Below, piece by piece: positions 1 to 5,131 of a DNA stretch of 11,186 nucleotides. Every line of letters starts with the position of its first letter. Within the stretch, counting starts at the first letter, position 1. A model generated the notes under the pieces. The model was not told the DNA's origin and did no database searches. It saw nothing but the letters and a program-made list of their open reading frames with translations. The position numbers were made by a program, and so were the translations under genes. The stretch comes from Clostridia bacterium (GTDB taxonomy: Bacteria > Bacillota_A > Clostridia > Christensenellales > Aristaeellaceae): positions 1 through 11,186 of the forward strand of contig JAFZQK010000080.1 in assembly GCA_017620455.1 (NCBI GenBank). The letters run 5' to 3'.

Positions 1-87
1 CCCTGGAGGACTACCAGGTGATAGGTCGTCGGTGGAAGCATGGTAACATGTGGAGCTTGACGATACTAATCGGTCGAGGGCTTGATT
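1..87 (+). rRNA. rrl: 23S ribosomal RNA, 3' end (partial)
   Basis: The window opens inside the last bases of 23S rRNA. The segment ending in actaatcggtcgagggctt matches the conserved 3' terminus of Firmicute 23S rRNA (B. subtilis ends with a closely similar ACTAATCG-TCGAGGACTTAA stretch). The exact mature 3' end cannot be fixed here because the 5' partner of the terminal helix lies outside the window; about base 87 is an estimate. It is the upstream part of the rRNA operon that continues through the spacer to 5S rRNA. Confidence 0.93.
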
Positions 88-457
88 TCAAGACTGAGAC
101 GAAAAAGGTCCCAACAAGACTTGTTCTCTTCACTGTGCAGTTGTCAGGATGCGCAAGCAAGGCCAGCGCAGGCCATGCGACAAGGAGCAAACCTTCAGGT
201 TTGCGACGCGCCGACACTCAAGAAATTGATGTGTCGGGAGCATGGGCCAGCGAAGCGCAGGCCATGCGATCAGGAGCAAACCTTTAGGTTTGCGACGCGC
301 CGACACTCAAGAAATTGATGTGTCGGGAGCATGGGCCAGCGAAGCGCAGGCCATGCGATAAGGAGCAAACCTTCAGGTTTGCGACGCGCTGCCACTCAAG
401 CAATTGAGATGGCAGGAGCATAGGCCAGCGAAGCGCAGGCTATGCGTGAAATTCAGT
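88..457 (+). other. 23S-5S internal transcribed spacer, unusually long (about 370 bases)
   Basis: This stretch separates 23S from 5S rRNA and should be transcribed as part of the pre-rRNA, because no terminator is seen before the one after 5S. The first 70 bases carry only a small perfect inverted repeat (AACAAG-A-CTTGTT, 113-125), possibly part of a processing helix. Nearly all the rest is a tandem array of a structured 89-base repeat, annotated separately. No tRNA cloverleaf or credible protein gene was found in it; the open frames here lack ribosome binding sites and run across the repeats. Confidence 0.85.
161..446 (+). repeat. Tandem 89-base structured repeat array in the rRNA spacer
   Basis: Three full copies with an exact 89-base period (about 171-259, 260-348, 349-437) are flanked by partial copies at 161-170 and 438-446; the entry edge lacks five bases (gaagc). 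Each copy folds into three hairpins. H1 is GCAAACC / GGTTTGC around a four-base loop (187-204, 276-293, 365-382). H2 is CCGACAC-TCAA / TTGA-T-GTGTCGG around GAAA (211-237, 300-326), and in copy 3 CTGCCA-CTCAA / TTGAG-A-TGGCAG around GCAA (389-415). H3 is GCATGG-G-CC / GG-CCATGC (240-267, 329-356), and in copy 3 GCATAG / CTATGC (418-445). Changes between copies are compensatory: 212:236 C:G to T:A, 214:234 A:T to C:G, 244:263 G:C to A:T. Both H2 loops are GNRA tetraloops. The repeats are contiguous with no unique spacers, so this is not a CRISPR. Function is unknown; a role in pre-rRNA folding or processing is inference. Confidence 0.92.
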
Positions 458-576
<119 letters not shown>

Positions 577-582
577 CCAACG

Positions 583-611
583 GAGGATATCTGAACGATA
601 TCCTCTTTTTT
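583..611 (+). terminator. Rho-independent terminator of the rRNA operon
   Basis: A perfect 9-bp stem (GAGGATATC, 583-591, with GATATCCTC, 597-605) around a five-base loop is followed by six T residues (606-611). It sits 7 bases after 5S rRNA and closes the operon. Confidence 0.95.
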
Positions 612-657
612 CGTGCAGCGAAGGAAACGCGCTTGCCAGGATCCGGCTGAAAACCTA

Positions 658-686
658 TTGCGAGTACGGGAAATGAAGCCTATAAT
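658..686 (+). promoter_or_regulatory. Sigma-A-type promoter for the flavoprotein gene
   Basis: A -35 box TTGCGA (658-663), a 17-base spacer and a perfect -10 box TATAAT (681-686) place the transcription start near 693, about 36 bases before the ATG at 729. It lies after the rRNA terminator, so the gene is probably transcribed independently. Confidence 0.8.
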
Positions 687-728
687 GAAGATACGCAAAA
701 AACGACGACAATGACGGAGGACGCGGGG

Positions 729-1286
729 ATGAGAGCGCTGATTGTGAATTGCAGCCCGGTGCGCAGCGGGGCTACGGCAGAGATCGCACGCCTTGTATCG
801 GATCGGCTTGCAGAACGCTGCACTGTGAAAACCATCTGCATTGATGATTATCAATTCAGCTTTTGCCGGGGGTGCAGGGCCTGCCATGCGACGGGCCGGT
901 GCGTCCTGCGGGACGACGTTGTGGAAATCATGGGGGAATTCGCCCGGGCGGATATCGTCGTTTCCGTGGCGCCCTCCTATTGGGCGGACATTCCCGGGCA
1001 GTTCAAGGCGTTCATCGACCGGTGCACGCCCTGGTGTAATACGCACGAGCCCCACGCGACGATACCGCGGGGCAAAAAAGGATACGCGATCGCGCTGCGG
1101 ACCGGCTCGGGGATGCGGGAATGCGAGCGGATCATCGAGAGCATCGAGCATTTTTACGGCCACCTGGAAATCGCCTGCATGGGCAGCCTGGGCCTGCCCG
1201 GGATCGAAAACAGGGAAATGGTGGAGCCCAGGAAAGAGGAGATCGTTTCGTTCTGCGAAAAGATCCTGAGCCATCAGGAAAGCTGA
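729..1286 (+). CDS. Flavodoxin-family NAD(P)H-dependent reductase, iron-sulfur flavoprotein-like
   Basis: A 185-residue protein of the flavodoxin-like FMN reductase family. The N-terminal strand and phosphate-binding loop (residues 4-16, LIVNCSPVRSGAT) should hold the FMN phosphate. Residues 46-58 carry a compact cysteine cluster C46-x2-C49-x2-C52-x5-C58, the spacing known to bind a 4Fe-4S cluster in archaeal iron-sulfur flavoprotein (Isf). The segment around residues 82-95 (SVAPSYWADIPGQFK) matches the family motif where FMN ring contacts lie. Expected role is cytoplasmic electron transfer or reduction of quinones or small molecules; the substrate is not shown. The start at 729 is chosen over the in-frame ATG at 711 because GGAGG (716-720) lies 8 bases upstream of it, inside the longer frame. 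It is a single-gene unit with its own promoter and terminator. Family call firm, cluster binding likely, substrate unknown. Confidence 0.87.
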   Translation: MRALIVNCSPVRSGATAEIARLVSDRLAERCTVKTICIDDYQFSFCRGCRACHATGRCVLRDDVVEIMGEFARADIVVSVAPSYWADIPGQFKAFIDRCTPWCNTHEPHATIPRGKKGYAIALRTGSGMRECERIIESIEHFYGHLEIACMGSLGLPGIENREMVEPRKEEIVSFCEKILSHQES

Positions 1287-1320
1287 TCCAAGAACCTTCT
1301 TATTTGAATGATAAAACAAA

Positions 1321-1372
1321 AAACCACTTTCGTTTGAAAACGGAAAGGACGGACAAACGAAAGCGGTTTTTT
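1321..1372 (+). terminator. Rho-independent terminator after the flavoprotein gene
   Basis: A 13-bp stem with one mismatch (CCACTTTCGTTTG, 1323-1335, with CAAACGAAAGCGG, 1353-1365) is followed by seven T residues (1366-1372). An A-rich stretch precedes the stem, so it could also act on the other strand. Confidence 0.87.
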
Positions 1373-1387
1373 TCAAGAAAACATTTG

Positions 1388-1416
1388 TTGAAACAACCGC
1401 CGGTTTCTGTTATGAT
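1388..1416 (+). promoter_or_regulatory. Promoter of the XRE regulator gene with inverted repeats
   Basis: TTGAAA (1388-1393), a 17-base spacer and TATGAT (1411-1416) form a good sigma-A-type promoter about 49 bases before the ATG at 1465. Two short inverted repeats overlap it: GTTG-AAA-CAAC (1387-1397) across the -35 box, and AACC-GCC-GGTT (1395-1405) in the spacer. They are plausible autoregulatory operators for the XRE protein, but this is inference. Confidence 0.72.
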
Positions 1417-1464
1417 GCGATTGCCCGGGCAGGAAAAACGAAGAAAAACGAAGGAGGGTCATTC

Positions 1465-2304
1465 ATGGATGCAGCTTTTGATCTCAAATCCATTCGCAAG
1501 GAAAAGGGCATGAAGCAGGAGGAGCTGGCCGCCATCGTGGGCGTGTCGCCCCAGGCGGTGAGCAAATGGGAGCAGGGCGGGATGCCGGACGCGGCGCTGC
1601 TGCCCGCCATTGCGGACGCGCTGGGCGTATCCATCGACGCGCTTTTTGGAAGAAGGGAAGAGGAACCGACCTTCTATGACCGGTTTTTGCAGCACATGCA
1701 CGGCGTTCCGTGGCACGAAAAAATTCGCGAACTGTATCGCATCGGGCAATTGTGCGGCGCGTCGATGTGCTGGGTGAAGCGGTACAGCGCGTCGCTGTTT
1801 GACGACATATCGGAACAGCAGTATACGGAGGCCACCCTGGACGAAGGATTCTTTCAGGGCAGGCTGAATGAAAAACAGCCGTATTTCCTTCTGATCCCCG
1901 AGCCGGAAGCGGGCTACGAGAGCGCGGTGCCCTACGATGAGGCGCTGGTGCGGCTGTACGGGGCGCTGGCGCAGCCCAACGTGCTGCGGGGCCTGTATTA
2001 CATCGAAAGCAATCCCAACACCTATTTTGACGCGGAGGCCATGGCCGGGGCGCTGGACGTATCCGCCCAGGAAGCGCAGCAGGTCATCCAGCGGCTGCTT
2101 GACATCAACGCCGTGGGCCATGCCAGCTATTCCAGCGGGAGCGAGAGCAAAAGCATCTACCAGGGAAAGCCCTATATCGAGTTCATCGCTTTCCTTTATT
2201 TTTCCCGGATGCTGCTGAACCGGCCGAACTGCTTTACCTGGCAGACCAACGACCGGGAGAGGCCCTGGTTCCGCGGAGAAACCTACAAAAAGGTCGACGC
2301 CTGA
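1465..2304 (+). CDS. XRE-family helix-turn-helix transcriptional regulator
   Basis: A 279-residue DNA-binding protein. Residues 7-62 form a standard XRE/Cro-type helix-turn-helix domain: LKSIRKEKGMKQEELAAIVG then VSPQAVSKWEQG, ending in ALGVSIDALFGR. Residues 63 onward are a soluble domain I do not recognise. Part of it, near residues 185-225 (YFDAEAMAGALDVSAQEAQQ onward), looks like a second winged-helix segment, so the protein may have two nucleic-acid-binding modules. There is no membrane segment or obvious ligand motif. The start is well fixed by AAGGAGGG (1451-1458) six bases upstream. The gene stands alone between its own promoter and a bidirectional terminator, so its regulon is not revealed by neighbours; autoregulation is possible given the inverted repeats in its promoter. 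Confidence 0.85.
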   Translation: MDAAFDLKSIRKEKGMKQEELAAIVGVSPQAVSKWEQGGMPDAALLPAIADALGVSIDALFGRREEEPTFYDRFLQHMHGVPWHEKIRELYRIGQLCGASMCWVKRYSASLFDDISEQQYTEATLDEGFFQGRLNEKQPYFLLIPEPEAGYESAVPYDEALVRLYGALAQPNVLRGLYYIESNPNTYFDAEAMAGALDVSAQEAQQVIQRLLDINAVGHASYSSGSESKSIYQGKPYIEFIAFLYFSRMLLNRPNCFTWQTNDRERPWFRGETYKKVDA

Positions 2305-2310
2305 TGGAAG

Positions 2311-2365
2311 AAAAAGCAGCGGCGCAGCGCTTTCCCGATCCGGGAGGAGGCTGCGCCGCCGTTTT
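2311..2365. terminator. Bidirectional terminator between convergent genes
   Basis: A perfect 10-bp GC stem (GCGGCGCAGC, 2319-2328, with GCTGCGCCGC, 2350-2359) is flanked by A5 on the left (2311-2315) and T5 on the right (2362-2366, one base after the stem). It lies between the plus-strand regulator gene (stop at 2304) and the minus-strand ATPase gene (stop at 2378), and can terminate both. Confidence 0.9.
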
Positions 2366-2377
2366 TCCGGACGGGGA

Positions 2378-3409
2378 TCATCCCCGGGGCAGCGAGGCGA
2401 GGAATTCCGCTTTGATTTCGTCCAGGCGGGCGTAATCCATGGCGTCGATGTAGTAGCGCTCCAGGGCGTCGTGGCGGGATTTGGCGGCGGAGAGACATTC
2501 TACCGCCTGATTCAGGCACAGATCGTGCACCGCCCGGTCGAATTTCAGCCGGGAGGCTTCCCGGCGCAGCACGGCGGCGTCCCATTCCGGAATGAGAGCG
2601 GGGGCGTCCAGCAGCGCGGCGGTGGCAAACAGCACGCCGCCCGCCTGCACGTGGGCCAGCTTCCCGGCGTCCAGGGGATCGTGGCAGGCGATCCGGGCGA
2701 GCCCCGCCTGCCCGGCGGCGGCCCGGACGGGGGCCAGCAGCGCGTCGGCGTCGAAGCCCCAGGGAACGTCCAGGCAGCAGACCGCGCCGGTGATCACGGC
2801 GTCCATTTCCTGCAGAACGCCCTTCCATGTGATGGCCTGGGCGAAGCAGTGCGATTCTTCCCCGAGAGGGCTGGAGGGCAGACGGGACAGAAGATCCCGG
2901 ATCAGGCGGCGGCGCTCCCGCTCCGGCAGGGCTTCCCGATAAACCGCGCCGGCGTCACGGCGGATTTCCAGCGCGGCCCGGAGATACCGGTACGCCTGGG
3001 CATAGCAATCGGCGATTTCGGCGCAGAGCGTTTCGATTTCCAGGGCCTGGGCGGACAGATGCCCTTCGTTCAGGCAGACGCCCAGGTTCAGGATCCCGTC
3101 CCGGGCCCCGGGCAGGACGGGGTCCACCACGTGGGGCGCGGTGCCGTCCAGCACCAGGAAGCCCGCTTCCGGAGCGAACACGGCGTCCAGGCTGTCCGGA
3201 TCGCCGGAGCAGAAATAATAGCGCACCTCCTGCCCGGCCTTTTCAAAATGGGCGCCTACTTCCCGCATCAGGGTGCTTTTGCCCACCCCGGGGCCGCCCT
3301 TGAGGATCACGGCGCGGCGGGCGAGGGAGCGGAGATTCTCAAAAAAGCCCACGAAGCCCGCGGCGGTGTTGCTGCCGGGGAAGAAATGACGGATCGTTTT
3401 GTCAGTCAT
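2378..3409 (-). CDS. Two-domain P-loop NTPase (PRK06851-like), second P-loop degenerate
   Basis: A 343-residue cytoplasmic protein with the look of the uncharacterised Firmicute ATPase family known as PRK06851. The first domain has an FPGSNTAAGF opening, a perfect Walker A loop GGPGVGKST (residues 38-46) and a Walker B-like strand FLVLDGTAPHVVDP (84-97), a very family-typical segment. The second half repeats the layout (SHCFAQAITWKG near 186-197, then ACHDPLDAGKLAH), but at the place expected for the second P-loop (about 213-224) the sequence is CLDVPWGFDADALL, lacking the GxGK[ST] residues. Family function is not established. The start at 3409 is supported by AAGGAGG eight bases upstream on the minus strand. 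It is a single gene, divergent from the ECF sigma operon, ending at the bidirectional terminator. No clear promoter was found upstream of it. Confidence 0.8.
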   Translation of the reverse strand: MTDKTIRHFFPGSNTAAGFVGFFENLRSLARRAVILKGGPGVGKSTLMREVGAHFEKAGQEVRYYFCSGDPDSLDAVFAPEAGFLVLDGTAPHVVDPVLPGARDGILNLGVCLNEGHLSAQALEIETLCAEIADCYAQAYRYLRAALEIRRDAGAVYREALPERERRRLIRDLLSRLPSSPLGEESHCFAQAITWKGVLQEMDAVITGAVCCLDVPWGFDADALLAPVRAAAGQAGLARIACHDPLDAGKLAHVQAGGVLFATAALLDAPALIPEWDAAVLRREASRLKFDRAVHDLCLNQAVECLSAAKSRHDALERYYIDAMDYARLDEIKAEFLASLPRG

Positions 3410-3499
3410 GGCGGATGCCTCCTTGACGCGTTCTGATATGCCACAGTATGCGCCCGAGGAAGGAAATATCCGCGTGAAGCGGAATTTTTATATACCGTC

Positions 3500-3525
3500 T
3501 GTAACGCGGGGATGCGCCTAGCGTC
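3500..3525 (+). promoter_or_regulatory. ECF sigma-type (SigX-like) promoter of the sigma/anti-sigma operon
   Basis: TGTAAC (3500-3505), a 16-base spacer and CGTC (3522-3525, continuing TAATA) lie 25 bases before the ATG of the sigma factor gene. The boxes closely match the B. subtilis SigX consensus TGTAAC-N17-CGWC, and no sigma-A promoter is evident nearby. The natural reading is that the sigma factor transcribes its own operon. Confidence 0.8.
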
Positions 3526-3550
3526 TAATAAGTGAAAGGAGGGAGAGGGC

Positions 3551-4042
3551 ATGCGGCTGGAAGAAATATATGCGCAGTATTTCCGACGGGTGTATACTTT
3601 CGTCCTCTCTCTTTCCCGGAACGAGCACACGGCGGAGGAGATCACCCAGGAGACTTTTTTCCGGATCATGAAAAACCCGGAGGCGTTTCAGGGCCGATCC
3701 TCCATCGACACGTATCTGTGCTCCATCGCTCATAACCTGTACGTTTCCTCCCTGCGAAAACGCAAACGGGAGGCTGCCGACCCGGACTGGGAAGCCATCC
3801 CGGATGACGGAGACCTGGAAGGGGCGCTGACGGATCGGGACACGGCGAAAAGGCTGCATCGGATGCTGCACCGATTGGAGGAGCCGTATAAGGAGGTGTT
3901 TTCCCTTCGGGTGTTCGGGGAACTGCCCTATCAGGAGATCGGGGCGCTGTTTGAAAAAGGGGAAAGCTGGGCGCGGGTGACGTATTTCCGGGCGAAACAG
4001 AAATTGCTGCGGATGATGGAGGAAGATGACCATGAAGGATAA
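3551..4042 (+). CDS. ECF-type RNA polymerase sigma factor
   Basis: A 163-residue sigma-70 family protein with only regions 2 and 4, the normal ECF length. Region 2 covers about residues 1-70, with HTAEEITQETFFRIMKNPEAF in region 2.2 and STRSSIDTYL-like and IAHNLYVSSLRKRK segments in 2.3-2.4. Region 4 covers about 105-155, with LEEPYKEVFSLRVFGELPYQ leading into the recognition helix-turn-helix. It would direct RNA polymerase to TGTAAC/CGTC-type promoters. AAAGGAGGG (3535-3543) sits seven bases before the ATG. It overlaps the following anti-sigma gene, as expected for a translationally coupled sigma/anti-sigma pair. The signal it answers to cannot be read from the sequence; envelope stress is typical for SigX-like factors. 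Confidence 0.93.
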   Translation: MRLEEIYAQYFRRVYTFVLSLSRNEHTAEEITQETFFRIMKNPEAFQGRSSIDTYLCSIAHNLYVSSLRKRKREAADPDWEAIPDDGDLEGALTDRDTAKRLHRMLHRLEEPYKEVFSLRVFGELPYQEIGALFEKGESWARVTYFRAKQKLLRMMEEDDHEG

Positions 4043-5018
4043 AATCACTTGCGGCGTGGTGCGGGATTTGATCCCGCTGGTGGCGGACGAAGTGTGCGGC
4101 GAGGAAAGCCGGGCGGCTGTGGAGGAGCACGTAAAAACCTGTGAGTCCTGCGCAAAGGCCCTTTCAGACGCCCGGGCGGCGACGCCCGCCCCGGTAACGG
4201 ACGAAAAGGCGGCGAAGGGATTCAAAAAGGCGCTGAAAAAGGAAGGGCGGCGCTTCCGCCTGTGGCGGATCGCGGCGACGGTGCTGGCGGTGGTGGTGCT
4301 GATCGTCTGCACTGAGATCATAGCCTATCCCGAGATCCTGTATAACGTCGACACGGCTGTGCCCATCTCCTGGATGCAGGACGCCCATCTGGTGCGAACG
4401 GAGCAGGGGGCTATTCTGCTGCAATTCACCCCGGACGAACAGTACCGTCATTACTTCGGGCGCTGCGCCATGGCCAGCGTATGGGATGATAAGCAGCAGC
4501 AGGTGACGGCATATCAGTACACTTTTGATTATCCCTGGCTGGCAAAGCTTTTGAACCGGGATTTTGACAACGAAAAATTCACGGCCCGGTACGCTTATGC
4601 GGATCAATTTGTGATCCGGCTATCCAATGGGGATTGGGCCTTTGCCGCGATGAACGCCCTCTGTGTCAACTATGTCTGGCAGGAGGGACGCGTCTGGGCC
4701 GCCTCTGACTGGAGCCTGACCCAAGAAGATATTGAGAAACTGCTTTCGGAGGGTGTGCCGGTAGACGGGAATACGGAGATCGTCAAATACAACGATTCCT
4801 GGCCCGAGGGCGTGAAAATGGAGCTGAAGGGCCCGAATGGCATTATTACGCTTTATCAGGCGGGAGACGACATCCCTCTGTGCGACGCGGAAACCCAGGA
4901 AAAGTTTGATCTCCTGTCGAAGAATAACGCCTATTACTTTCACGCCCCCGGGGAAGTGATCCAATATCGGGATACCGACGGCGAAAGCCGGATCATCGAG
5001 TATGTGATCCAACGGTAA
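4032..5018 (+). CDS. Membrane-bound zinc-finger anti-sigma factor
   Basis: A 328-residue single-pass membrane protein. The N-terminal cytoplasmic part holds a zinc-binding anti-sigma (ZAS) motif C7 ... H33-x3-C37-x2-C40, which in this family clamps the ECF sigma factor. A basic stretch (KKALKKEGRRFRLWR) precedes one transmembrane helix at about residues 79-98. The remaining roughly 230 residues lie outside the membrane, match no family I recognise, and may be the sensing domain. The ATG at 4032 is preferred over 4026 because GGAGG (4018-4022) is 9 bases from the former and only 3 from the latter. It overlaps the sigma gene by 11 bases and shares its promoter; a strong terminator follows. Signal-dependent proteolysis or conformational release of the sigma factor is family knowledge, not seen here. 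Confidence 0.88.
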   Translation: MKDKITCGVVRDLIPLVADEVCGEESRAAVEEHVKTCESCAKALSDARAATPAPVTDEKAAKGFKKALKKEGRRFRLWRIAATVLAVVVLIVCTEIIAYPEILYNVDTAVPISWMQDAHLVRTEQGAILLQFTPDEQYRHYFGRCAMASVWDDKQQQVTAYQYTFDYPWLAKLLNRDFDNEKFTARYAYADQFVIRLSNGDWAFAAMNALCVNYVWQEGRVWAASDWSLTQEDIEKLLSEGVPVDGNTEIVKYNDSWPEGVKMELKGPNGIITLYQAGDDIPLCDAETQEKFDLLSKNNAYYFHAPGEVIQYRDTDGESRIIEYVIQR

Positions 5019-5029
5019 CCCCACCATAT

Positions 5030-5064
5030 GGCCTCCCGTTCTCAGAAGACGGGAGGCCTTTTTT
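5030..5064 (+). terminator. Rho-independent terminator of the sigma/anti-sigma operon
   Basis: A perfect 10-bp stem (GGCCTCCCGT, 5030-5039, with ACGGGAGGCC, 5049-5058) around a nine-base loop is followed by six T residues (5059-5064), 12 bases after the anti-sigma stop codon. Confidence 0.95.
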
Positions 5065-5071
5065 GCGCGCC

Positions 5072-5100
5072 TTGCCAGGAAAATGAAAAAGGGGTATAAT
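5072..5100 (+). promoter_or_regulatory. Sigma-A-type promoter of the recD2 operon
   Basis: TTGCCA (5072-5077), a 17-base spacer and a perfect TATAAT (5095-5100) predict transcription from about 5107. The ATG of recD2 is at 5132, giving a short leader. No other promoter was seen before the next two genes. Confidence 0.85.
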
Positions 5101-5131
5101 AGGCACGGATCGTTTTGTGTGGGAGGGCGCT

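Noticed and set aside
18..318. Two overlapping open frames in the 23S end and spacer
   Set aside because: They cross rRNA and the tandem repeats, have no ribosome binding site, and their sequence repeats only because the DNA does.
161..446. Regularly spaced repeats suggesting a CRISPR array
   Set aside because: The 89-base units are contiguous and similar along their whole length, with no unique spacers and no cas genes; they lie inside the rRNA operon.
711..728. Upstream ATG of the flavoprotein gene
   Set aside because: The ribosome binding site GGAGG lies inside this extension, correctly spaced for the ATG at 729.
2471..3436. Plus-strand open frame opposite the P-loop ATPase gene
   Set aside because: Antisense shadow with glycine/glutamine-rich composition and no ribosome binding site; the minus strand has clear family motifs.
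3469..3489. Short hairpin followed by T5 in the divergent promoter region (TCCGC / GCGGA)
   Set aside because: Only five base pairs, with no upstream plus-strand gene to terminate; probably incidental.
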